A stretch of 32,068 bases of DNA, taken from contig JAURLM010000039.1 of assembly GCA_030831265.1 (NCBI GenBank), forward strand, positions 1 through 32,068, written 5' to 3'. Both the position numbers and the translations under genes were made by a program. The notes beneath the pieces were generated by a model. It had not been told where the DNA came from. It saw only the letters and a list, made by a program, of their open reading frames with translations, and did no database searches. Positions 17,575 to 25,630 of the stretch are shown piece after piece. Origin of the DNA: Chloroflexota bacterium. GTDB taxonomy: Bacteria; Chloroflexota; Dehalococcoidia; Lucifugimonadales; Lucifugimonadaceae. How positions within the stretch are numbered: the stretch's first letter is position 1; each line of letters begins with the position of its first letter.

Positions 17575-17716
17575 TTGTGCACACATCATCCCTCTGTGCT
17601 GCCATTTCCGAGGGCAGTTCAGGTCGGGATGTGAGAAATTGTTCCTGTCAGTCCATTCCCGGCGCATTCCCGGGATGCGATGTGTTGACCGTAACGTGAT
17701 GTGCGGAAGTGACAGC

Positions 17717-18229
17717 GTGCCGAAAATCCCTGAAAGTTGGAAGCTGAGACGAGCGCGAAAACAACGTCGCGTCCAGTATGACGCGCTCCAACGCTTGGGT
17801 TTGGCGACGTCAGGCTCACCGCTTTCTGGTGAGACGTCACTGTGCATCGCATACATGTGCCCGTATGCGTACATGTGCCCGAAAGCAGCGTTCAGGCCAG
17901 CGTTGGTAAGCCAGCGAGATTGCCTGCGACTGTATCCAGAGCAGATGCGACCGCGTTCCGGGTTGAGTGAGCATGCCATGGATACCCTGGCTGAACAACG
18001 GCGATCTGGTCAACGCCTGAACCCGGTGACGTTGTCCATGCTGGACCAGTTTCGTCCCGCGGGTCCCTCGCCAAGTTTTGGGCTGAAGCGTCCTCCCCGG
18101 CCGGGCTACATCGATGCGCCATCACGTCAGCCGGAAACGGGGCGGCAGATTACGCCACCGCGTCTAATTTCTAGTGTTCGCGTCCCCGGTCGGCTGCCGC
18201 GTGTCTTCGTGCCCAGCACGAATGGCTGA
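17717..18229 (+). CDS. Hypothetical basic protein (possible orphan)
   Basis: In-frame part of ORF 17552..18229; GTG 17717 preceded by GGAAGTG. MPKIPESWKLRRARKQRRVQYDALQRLGL...AYMCPYAYMCPKA...; no family recognised. Confidence 0.4.
   Translation: MPKIPESWKLRRARKQRRVQYDALQRLGLATSGSPLSGETSLCIAYMCPYAYMCPKAAFRPALVSQRDCLRLYPEQMRPRSGLSEHAMDTLAEQRRSGQRLNPVTLSMLDQFRPAGPSPSFGLKRPPRPGYIDAPSRQPETGRQITPPRLISSVRVPGRLPRVFVPSTNG
17849..17884 (+). repeat. 18-bp direct repeat x2
   Basis: GC[A/G]TACATGTGCCCG core repeated with 18-bp period, encoding AYMCP-Y/AYMCP-K. Confidence 0.85.
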
Positions 18230-18238
18230 AGGCGCTGG

Positions 18239-19090
18239 TCAATCGGCTGCGAGATGCTCGCCGACACTATTGCGGGACTGTGACCGGTGCTTCTCTATGA
18301 AGCGTTGTATGACATCGTAGTAGCTGTCCGGGTCAACGAGGTCAGGCCGATCGTGAGTGCCGCCCCGTACGATGTACATTTCCTTCGGATCGTTCGCAGA
18401 TGCGAATACGGATCGGGCGTACCTTATCGGAACTATCTCATCCTCGTCACCGTGAATCACGAGTGTCGGGACATTCAGCGAAGACAGGTGATGAGTTGTC
18501 TCGTAACGGAACCGTAGAAGCTTTGAGAGAGGAAGCATACGCGTCCACGGATACTGGATTGGTGCCAGTTCAGGGAACGATGTCGGCGGTGATTCCAACA
18601 GGAGCGCATCAGGCTTTTTGTCGACAGCTACCCGCGCTGCTACGGCCGCACCCATCGAGACGCCCATGTACACCAGTGGGCCGGGACTCGCATCTTGCGC
18701 GTGATGCCTGCGGATTGCTTCTACAACAGCGGCATGAGCGTCTGCGTAGGTGTCATCTTCCGATGGAGTTCCGTGGCTTCGGCCAAACCCTGAATAGTCG
18801 ATAGCGAGGATGTTCGCGCCGAACCGTTGATGAATGGCGCGGTAGCCGTCCAGCCGTCCGCTGATGTTACCGCCGCTGCCATGCAGGTAGACCCAGGTGG
18901 GGCGTCCGTCGGCAGGGGCAGGCCTGTCTGCCGGGCCGGGCATCCACCAGCCGTGGATCGTGTTGCCCAGATCAGTTTCAAGCCACAGGTTTTCGTAAGG
19001 CAAGCCAACGTGTTCTGGCGTGCCTTTGAATGTCCACTCAGGGAAGTACGCCAGGGAACGCTCCAACCATGTGAGTGCTCGCCTGATCAT
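18239..19090 (-). CDS. Alpha/beta hydrolase (serine aminopeptidase S33 / Bem46-like)
   Basis: VYLHGSGGNISGRLDGYRAIH, DYSGFGRSHGTPSE, GVSMGAAVAAR, VIHGDEDEIVPI, GGTHDRPD. Confidence 0.9.
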   Translation of the reverse strand: MIRRALTWLERSLAYFPEWTFKGTPEHVGLPYENLWLETDLGNTIHGWWMPGPADRPAPADGRPTWVYLHGSGGNISGRLDGYRAIHQRFGANILAIDYSGFGRSHGTPSEDDTYADAHAAVVEAIRRHHAQDASPGPLVYMGVSMGAAVAARVAVDKKPDALLLESPPTSFPELAPIQYPWTRMLPLSKLLRFRYETTHHLSSLNVPTLVIHGDEDEIVPIRYARSVFASANDPKEMYIVRGGTHDRPDLVDPDSYYDVIQRFIEKHRSQSRNSVGEHLAAD

Positions 19091-19162
19091 GCATATAGCG
19101 TATCTGACCTTTATTACGAAAGTATCTGTGTCTACCCGAACATGCCCTGTGGGGTCAGCCGA

Positions 19163-19189
19163 ATCCAGCGGATCCAGCGGATCCAGCTG
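19163..19189. repeat. Short tandem repeat (ATCCAGCGG)x3, last copy imperfect
   Basis: ATCCAGCGG ATCCAGCGG ATCCAGCTG in the intergenic region between the hydrolase and CoA-transferase genes. Confidence 0.9.
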
Positions 19190-19206
19190 GCAAATTCGGT
19201 ATGCAA

Positions 19207-20454
19207 TTAGTCCGGTTCAGGTAGCGAAATGCCGAGTTCGCTGAGCACTTCTACCGTGTGCTGCCCAAGCGACGGAGAAGGTCGCATTTCGGGCATCCCG
19301 TTCGAAAACTGCACCACGGGGCCAGATGTTCGGTACGTGAACCCGGCCGGGTGATCTAGTTCGATTACGTAGCTGTTAGCCAGTGCCTGTTCATCAGTGA
19401 TGAGTTCTTCGATGAAGCGGATTGGCTCGCACGGGATGTCGTTGGCGCGCAGTTCACGGAACCATTCTTCGGTCGTCCGTTCCGCGAATATTGCCTCCAT
19501 GGTTTGGATTAGCTCACGACCAATCCTGTCTGCTTCCGGTGAAGCGAGATCGAACGACGGGTCCTGCATGCGTGGGTCTTTGAGGCCAAGGAAGTCCAGG
19601 AGCCTTAGGCGTGCGTGCAATGCCAGCGTACCCAGTGCCATTCCGCCGTCTTTCGTGCGAAATGCGCGGTAGTAGCAGCGGTATTCAAGCGGCCTGAGGA
19701 GTCGCTGGTAGTCACTTTGCAGGCGAGTGTAATCCGCTCCGTCTACTATTAGCGCTGGTCGCTCGTTGTCATACCACTTCTGTACCGGTGAGGGGATTTC
19801 GTTGATACGTACAAGCCGCATCGTCTGCATTGCCAGGGCGTTCGCCAGCAGGCTGGTGCTGGCTTTCTGACCTTTGCCGGTTCGGCCACGTTCAAGGAGC
19901 CCGGCCATCACCGCACCGGCAGCAGCGTACGCCGTAGAGAAGTCGATATATGACGATGACCACACCGGGTCTGGCTGGTCATCAGTGAGTTTTCCTTCGT
20001 TCGCCATTGCGCCGGAGTAGCCCTGCATAATCATGTCGAAGCCGGGCATGCCTGCACGCGGGCCTTCGGGTCCGTACGCCGTGATTTCGACGTAGACGAG
20101 TTTCGGGTTACGAGCGGAGAGCGATTCGTAGTCGATACCGAGTTTTGCCGCGGTGTCGGGGCGGTTGTTGGAGATAACCGCGTCCGCTGAATCGACTATT
20201 TTGTCGAGTGCATTGCGGTCAGCGGGGTTCTTGAGGTCCAGGCATACGCTTCGGACGCCGCGGTTGAGCGGTAGAAAGACGCGGCTCTCGTTTGGAGCGA
20301 CCGGGTTCTGGTGTCGCCACGGGTCACCTGTGGGCGGTTCGATCTTTATTACGTCCGCACCCATGTCCGCAAGGAGTTGCCCGGCAAACGGTCCGGCGAT
20401 GAAGTTGCCGAACTCGATGACTCGGATTCCTGCGAGTGGTCCGCTGGCGTTCAT
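19207..20454 (-). CDS. Class III (CaiB/BaiF) CoA-transferase family protein
   Basis: MNASGPLAGIRVIEFGNFIAGPFAGQLLADMGADVIKIEPPTGDPWR, RSVCLDLKNP, GFDMIMQGYSGAMA; start chosen at ATG 20454. Confidence 0.95.
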   Translation of the reverse strand: MNASGPLAGIRVIEFGNFIAGPFAGQLLADMGADVIKIEPPTGDPWRHQNPVAPNESRVFLPLNRGVRSVCLDLKNPADRNALDKIVDSADAVISNNRPDTAAKLGIDYESLSARNPKLVYVEITAYGPEGPRAGMPGFDMIMQGYSGAMANEGKLTDDQPDPVWSSSYIDFSTAYAAAGAVMAGLLERGRTGKGQKASTSLLANALAMQTMRLVRINEIPSPVQKWYDNERPALIVDGADYTRLQSDYQRLLRPLEYRCYYRAFRTKDGGMALGTLALHARLRLLDFLGLKDPRMQDPSFDLASPEADRIGRELIQTMEAIFAERTTEEWFRELRANDIPCEPIRFIEELITDEQALANSYVIELDHPAGFTYRTSGPVVQFSNGMPEMRPSPSLGQHTVEVLSELGISLPEPD

Positions 20455-20580
20455 TCGAGTTGGTGCTCCTGCTGGTCTGCGATGCCGCGTGACATCAAGT
20501 TGAGCCGGAAAACTAACACGCTGCCCCGTTGCGCGCAATTTGTTGTTTTCGCACGATGGCCGAATGAACAGTCGGAACCG

Positions 20581-21453
20581 TTACTGGTTTTTAAGCACCA
20601 GCACAGGATGGTGAGATGCCCGGACGATCTTGTCAGCAACGCTTCCCATCAGCATGCGCTTGAAGCCCGTGCGACCGTGGGAGCAGATGACGATCATTGC
20701 GTCAGGTATGTTGCGGGTATCTTCAAGGATTCGTGCAGCGGCGTTGCCAAGGGCCGCGTGTACCTCCGCTTTCAGCCCTTTTGCTTCTGCCTGTGCGGCG
20801 AACCGGGCAAGATATTCCGTGGCCTTATCACGCTCTGTTGAGATGCCGTAGTCGACTCCGTAATACTCGGCTCCCGGACCTGAAACTGCGAACGCAGGCA
20901 GGTGAATTGCACGAATGAAGAGCAACCGCGCCCCGGTGGCTTCCGCTATGTCCAAAGCGGCAGGCACAGCAGTTTCGGCCAGGTTGGAACCGTCAAGTGG
21001 AACGATGATTGTAGATGGCGAACCAGCGGACACCTGCGTGGCATCAGGGTTGAGTGCGAGAACCGGAATCTCGGCACTACGCAGCACGAGGTCCGTGACG
21101 CTGCCAAGAATTCCGCGTGCGACAACGCTTTCACGGTGTGTAGCCATTGCAATCATGTCGGCTTTGAGTTCGGTGGCCGTTTCCAGGATCGTTTTAGCCG
21201 GAATGCCGGTCTTGACCACGGTACTAACCGTGACTCCCTGTGTTCGCGCTTGCTCGGCTTGGCTGTCGAGATAGTGGTGTGCTGATAGTTCCGCCTTCTT
21301 GGTGGCTTCCGGGCCACTGTGTTCAGGGCTGTGGACTATCGACAGCAGGATGAGTTGAGCGTTCAGGTCTGCCGCCATCGGCGTTACCCAACGCTGCACT
21401 TTTTCAGACGTTTCGGAACCATCCAGTGGAACGAGGATGTTCTTGAAGGTCAT
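20581..21453 (-). CDS. Universal stress protein with two tandem UspA domains
   Basis: MTFKNILVPLDGSETSEKV and second IIVPLDGSNLAETAVPAALDIA; GRTGFKRMLMGSVADKIVRASHHPVLVLK ATP-binding-type motif in second domain. Confidence 0.95.
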   Translation of the reverse strand: MTFKNILVPLDGSETSEKVQRWVTPMAADLNAQLILLSIVHSPEHSGPEATKKAELSAHHYLDSQAEQARTQGVTVSTVVKTGIPAKTILETATELKADMIAMATHRESVVARGILGSVTDLVLRSAEIPVLALNPDATQVSAGSPSTIIVPLDGSNLAETAVPAALDIAEATGARLLFIRAIHLPAFAVSGPGAEYYGVDYGISTERDKATEYLARFAAQAEAKGLKAEVHAALGNAAARILEDTRNIPDAMIVICSHGRTGFKRMLMGSVADKIVRASHHPVLVLKNQ

Positions 21454-21456
21454 TGG

Positions 21457-21729
21457 TTACTCGCCTTTTTGCTCTTCAATCTCTCGGTGTAGCTCAACCC
21501 AGTTAACAGGGAAGGTATTTCCTAGACGCGAACGCACCTGGCGGGCAGCGTTGCTGGAAGACGCCGGGGGCAACTGGTCTGGTGAGAGGTTTTCCATCTC
21601 AGCACGCTTCATGCCGTTGTGCTGGTGGAGATGCTTCAACCGCATGCGTCGCGGGTGAAGGCTTTTACCTTCACCGGAACCGGCACCGGAACCGGGCGAT
21701 CCACTGTTGTCTGATATTCTCTTGACCAT
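21457..21729 (-). CDS. Small hypothetical protein with Gly/Ser-rich segment
   Basis: MVKRISDNSGSPGSGAGSGEGKSLHPRRMRLKHLHQHNGMKRAEMENLSPDQLPP...VNWVELHREIEEQKGE; stop lies 3 nt before the Usp start, suggesting an operon. In-frame ATG at 21744 also possible. Confidence 0.65.
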   Translation of the reverse strand: MVKRISDNSGSPGSGAGSGEGKSLHPRRMRLKHLHQHNGMKRAEMENLSPDQLPPASSSNAARQVRSRLGNTFPVNWVELHREIEEQKGE

Positions 21730-21757
21730 GTCTACACCCTTCACCGTTGTCGATGAG

Positions 21758-22969
21758 TTAGAGCTTCACGCCGCGGGCTCTGGCTACCGTATCGAGGTCT
21801 TTGTCGCCGCGACCGCTCAGCAGTAAAAGAACGGTCTGGTCTGGCGAGAGTCCCGGAGCCATCTTCTGAATGTGGGCGATAGCGTGCGAAGGCTCCAGTG
21901 CCGGGATGATTCCCTCGGTCCTCGTGAGCAGCCTGAACCCTTCGAGAGCTTCGTCATCTGTGACCGCAACGTACTGAGCGCGTTCAGTCTCTTTGAGATA
22001 GGAATGTTCCGGGCCAACGCCGGGGTAGTCCAGCCCGGCGGAGATGCTGTGCGCTTCCAGTATCTGGCCCCAGCGGTCTTGCAGCAGGTAGCTCATCGCT
22101 CCGTGCAGGACTCCGGGCCTTCCCTTGCTCATGGTGGCGGCGTGCTTGCCTTCAAGGCCTTCACCCGCTGCCTCTACGCCAACGAGGATGACGGAAGGGT
22201 CATCGACGAAGCCTGAGAACATGCCGATGGCGTTGCTGCCACCTCCGACGCATGCGATCACGTAGTCAGGGAGCTCGCCCGTCCTGTCGACGAACTGCTG
22301 ACGAGCCTCGGTACCGATAATTGACTGGAAATCCCGGACGATCATTGGGTAAGGGTGCGGTCCGACCGCGCTGCCGATCAGGTAATGCGTCGTCTCAACG
22401 TTCGTCACCCAGTCTCGGATCGCCTCGTTGATGGCGTCTTTTAGCGTGCGGCTGCCAGAGGTGACCGGCACAACTTCGGCACCAAGCTCGTTCATGCGAT
22501 ATACGTTCGGCGCCTGCCGCTTCACGTCTTCCTCGCCCATGTAGACGATGCATTCCAGGCCCATCTGTGCACAAACGGTCGCCGTTGCGACTCCATGCTG
22601 GCCCGCACCTGTCTCTGCGACGATGCGTTTTTTGCCAAGCTGCTTCGCAAGCAGTATCTGGCCGAGCGCATTGTTGATCTTGTGCGCGCCCGTGTGGCAC
22701 AGGTCTTCCCGCTTGATGTAGATCTGCGGGCCGCCAAGTTGTTTCGTGAGGTTGCGAGCAAAGTAGATGGGAGTTGGCCGTCCAACGTAGTCAGCCAGCA
22801 GGGAGTTCAACTCGTCCCAGAAAGCCGCGTCTGCGCGAGCGGTTTCATACGCCTGCTCAAGCTCGGTCAACGCCGCCATCAGCGTTTCGGGGACGAACTT
22901 TCCGCCGAATTGACCAAACCGACCTGAGGCGTCGGGGAGTCCTGTTTTTCTTACGGGTACAGTAGCCAT
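21758..22969 (-). CDS. trpB: Tryptophan synthase beta chain
   Basis: [37 protein letters not shown] (PLP Lys), [26 protein letters not shown]; start at ATG 22969. Confidence 0.97.
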   Translation of the reverse strand: MATVPVRKTGLPDASGRFGQFGGKFVPETLMAALTELEQAYETARADAAFWDELNSLLADYVGRPTPIYFARNLTKQLGGPQIYIKREDLCHTGAHKINNALGQILLAKQLGKKRIVAETGAGQHGVATATVCAQMGLECIVYMGEEDVKRQAPNVYRMNELGAEVVPVTSGSRTLKDAINEAIRDWVTNVETTHYLIGSAVGPHPYPMIVRDFQSIIGTEARQQFVDRTGELPDYVIACVGGGSNAIGMFSGFVDDPSVILVGVEAAGEGLEGKHAATMSKGRPGVLHGAMSYLLQDRWGQILEAHSISAGLDYPGVGPEHSYLKETERAQYVAVTDDEALEGFRLLTRTEGIIPALEPSHAIAHIQKMAPGLSPDQTVLLLLSGRGDKDLDTVARARGVKL

Positions 22970-23124
22970 GTGCAGTTTTGTGGCCCGTGTGCAGTTGCCG
23001 CGTATCGGCATCAGGATTACTGAAACGTGTAAATCAGGCCAACTCAGGCTAGGATATCAGCCAGCAGAGGCAAACAAGCCGCGTTGACTGAAAGATAACC
23101 GAACTGGAGAATCGTTCACCAATC

Positions 23125-23667
23125 ATGTCTGACACGAATATCACCCGGCCGAATTTCGATGAATACATGATGGGCATCGCCATGGCTGTCAGGGCACGGG
23201 CGAACTGCCAGGGCAACCGTATCGGCGCAGTAATCGTAAAAGACCACCGGATTGTCTCTACCGGGTATAACGGCACGCCTTATGACATGCCGAACTGCGA
23301 TGAAGGTGGATGCGACCGTTGCAATCACACGGAACGCTACGCTTCGGGTACGGGATATGACCTGTGTATCTGCGTTCACGCCGAGCAGAACGCAGTGCTG
23401 GCTGCCGCACGGTTCGGTATCGAGTGTGAGGGTAGCGTGATCTACACCACTATGCGCCCGTGTTTTGGCTGTACCAAAGAGATGCTGCAGGCCAAGATTA
23501 CCGGTGTCCGTTACCTGCACGAATGGGCCTATCCCGGCGAAGAGGAACGGGCCCAGTATGACCGTCTGCAGGCTCGCTTTGTGGATGGAGTGAAACCGGT
23601 CCGTATGACGGACCCGGACGCAACGTGGGCCGTCAGGAGCCTTCGACAGAAGGCGGAATCCAGGTAG
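23125..23667 (+). CDS. Deoxycytidylate (dCMP) deaminase family protein
   Basis: YMMGIAMAVRARANCQGNRIGAVIVKD, CVHAEQNAVLAA and PCFGCTKEMLQA zinc motifs. Confidence 0.94.
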   Translation: MSDTNITRPNFDEYMMGIAMAVRARANCQGNRIGAVIVKDHRIVSTGYNGTPYDMPNCDEGGCDRCNHTERYASGTGYDLCICVHAEQNAVLAAARFGIECEGSVIYTTMRPCFGCTKEMLQAKITGVRYLHEWAYPGEEERAQYDRLQARFVDGVKPVRMTDPDATWAVRSLRQKAESR

Positions 23668-23703
23668 ATTCTTCCATATTCCATCACGTTGAGGGGTTGA
23701 ACA

Positions 23704-24894
23704 TTGAAGATCACTGACATCGAGGTGATTGCGCTTCGTGACACGGGAGACGGCTCGGTCGCTTCGTGGAACATTGGCGCGTCGGATGCAGGCGTCGCTG
23801 CCGGATATGACTTCACACTTGTACGTGTACATACGGACGAGGGAATCACGGGCATCGGCCAGTGCGAGGCCCCTTCGCTGGTGATCCAGGCGGTGGTCGA
23901 GAACTCAATGGGTCTGAAGGCGTTGCTGGTAGGCGAAGACCCGCGTGAGGTTCAACGGCTCTGGCAGAAGATGTACAACGCCACGGGGCTGTACGGGCGG
24001 CACGGCGTCGTGATCGGCGCGATGGGCGCAGTGGAGACGGCGTTGTGGGACATAGCGGGTAAGGCGATGGGTGTTCCTGTGCATCGCATTGCATGGCGGT
24101 CGTTCATGACAACGGCGACTCCCGCCGAGCCACCTGCGACTGTCACGCCGTACCTGACCGTCTACCCGCCCGGCGATGACATAAAGCACCTCCGTGAGCG
24201 CGTGCAGATGGCAGTGGATGCCGGGGCGCGGGCTGTGAAGATCGAGGAATGGCCGGGTCAGTTTGGCAATGTTGACCTGAAGACCGATATCGCGGTCATA
24301 GAGGCGGCGCGTGATGTGCTTGGTGATGAGCGCGAGCTGATGATCGACGTGCAGAGTCGCTGGCGTGACGTCGGACAGGCGTTGCAGACGATCAGGGCTA
24401 TTGAGCAGTTCAGGCCGTACTTCATCGAGGCGCCGCTGCCGGCTGACAATATCGACGGGTACGCGCGGCTTGCGGATGCGACGGATGTTCGGATAGCGGT
24501 CGGTGACTGGGGTTTTTCAGGCAGGCTTGAGTTCGCAGACCTGCTGCGGCGTGGCCGCGTTGACGTGGTGCAGCCGAGTTCGGTGCGCGGCGGTGGTATC
24601 CACGAAATGCTGAACATTGCAGAGGACGCATATCGCCACGGGGCGCTGTGCATACCGCACGCGTGGTGCCACGTGGTTGGGGTGGCTGCTGAGATACAGT
24701 TCGCAGCGATCAGCCCGGTTACTCCTTTTATAGAGTTTCCTATGGCGTTCCCGCGGTCCGAAGCGATTACAGATCTGCTTACACCCATGCTGGAACTTAA
24801 TGATGACGGAACGGTCACCGTTCCAGACAGGCCGGGACTCGGATTCGAACTGAACGAAGATGTTGTCGAAAAATTCCGGGTTGCGCCTTACTAG
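23704..24894 (+). CDS. Enolase-superfamily (mandelate racemase/muconate lactonizing enzyme) protein
   Basis: TTG start; MKITDIEVIALRDTG, AVETALWDIAGKAMGVPVHRI, ELMIDVQSRW, FIEAPLP, DVVQPSSVRGGG, CIPHAW. Confidence 0.93.
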   Translation: MKITDIEVIALRDTGDGSVASWNIGASDAGVAAGYDFTLVRVHTDEGITGIGQCEAPSLVIQAVVENSMGLKALLVGEDPREVQRLWQKMYNATGLYGRHGVVIGAMGAVETALWDIAGKAMGVPVHRIAWRSFMTTATPAEPPATVTPYLTVYPPGDDIKHLRERVQMAVDAGARAVKIEEWPGQFGNVDLKTDIAVIEAARDVLGDERELMIDVQSRWRDVGQALQTIRAIEQFRPYFIEAPLPADNIDGYARLADATDVRIAVGDWGFSGRLEFADLLRRGRVDVVQPSSVRGGGIHEMLNIAEDAYRHGALCIPHAWCHVVGVAAEIQFAAISPVTPFIEFPMAFPRSEAITDLLTPMLELNDDGTVTVPDRPGLGFELNEDVVEKFRVAPY

Positions 24895-25065
24895 GTCTCA
24901 GCCTATGAAAATCAATCGCTTTGAGGTGCGATTATCGGCCTGACTTTGGATACTCTGGCAAACACTGAACCGTACTCTGTCGTATCTTCTGAGAAAGAAA
25001 CTATTTCACGCGAATGGGCAAAGCCAGCCCACTGAGACAAATTGACACCTCATCCAATACCAACC

Positions 25066-25620
25066 ATGGTGGAAAATACGAAGTTGGCTCGCTTTCGAAG
25101 GGAGTTGAGAAACCCTTCGATGGCGACAGTTCTCTTGATCGTGCTCGCTGTGGCAGCGATCCCGTTGATTCTGCTTGTGCCCAGCTGGGTATCTACAACA
25201 AAAGGCAGCATCAAGTCTCGTTCTGATGCCGAATCTCTGCGAGACGCCAGTTTGCTGAGTTCCAGCGTGATAGTTCCCAGCCAGATAACCCCGTGGATGC
25301 TCAACCAGATCAGCCGGATGGAAGCTGCTGATAGCCCTTTCGATTGGAACTACACGGCGTTTACTGCGGGACCGTGCGCTGCATCAAACCTGGGCCAGTT
25401 GCCTCCGGGTCAGTATTCCGTTGCGATTCGTACCTCATGCACGCAACTTGACCTGATTCAGGCTGACTACGCGGGCGACTGCAAGACGGTTGCAGAGTGC
25501 GCAATACCGGCCGAGGCATATAAGCGTCTAGCGAGTGCGCGGTCGGAACTGCTCGAAGCGTTCTCTAACGCCGGATTCGTGTTGCCATACTCTGATCAAG
25601 AGCAGCAGACCGGGCCGTAA
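25066..25620 (+). CDS. Hypothetical protein with one N-terminal transmembrane helix
   Basis: MVENTKLARFRRELRNPSMATVLLIVLAVAAIPLILLVPSWV TM helix then soluble region with four Cys; ORF 25042..25620, ATG 25066 preferred. Confidence 0.65.
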   Translation: MVENTKLARFRRELRNPSMATVLLIVLAVAAIPLILLVPSWVSTTKGSIKSRSDAESLRDASLLSSSVIVPSQITPWMLNQISRMEAADSPFDWNYTAFTAGPCAASNLGQLPPGQYSVAIRTSCTQLDLIQADYAGDCKTVAECAIPAEAYKRLASARSELLEAFSNAGFVLPYSDQEQQTGP

Positions 25621-25630
25621 CACAGTCGGC

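Noticed and set aside
17383-17979. 198-aa reverse-strand ORF
   Set aside because: Overlaps the SDR 3' end antisense; composition not convincing and no family recognised.
20529-20538. TTGCGCGCAA perfect 10-bp palindrome upstream of the CoA-transferase
   Set aside because: Short palindrome expected by chance in a 32-kb window; no further support.
23116-23832. 238-aa reverse-strand ORF
   Set aside because: Antisense to the dCMP deaminase and start of the enolase-superfamily gene; no recognisable domain.
24258-24818. 186-aa Ser-rich reverse ORF
   Set aside because: Antisense shadow of the enolase-superfamily gene; Ser/Arg-rich composition typical of shadow frames in GC-rich genes.
24914-24933. 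AATCGC-TTTGAGGT-GCGATT hairpin after the enolase-superfamily gene
   Set aside because: Only 6-bp AT/GC-mixed stem with no T-tract; too weak to call a terminator.
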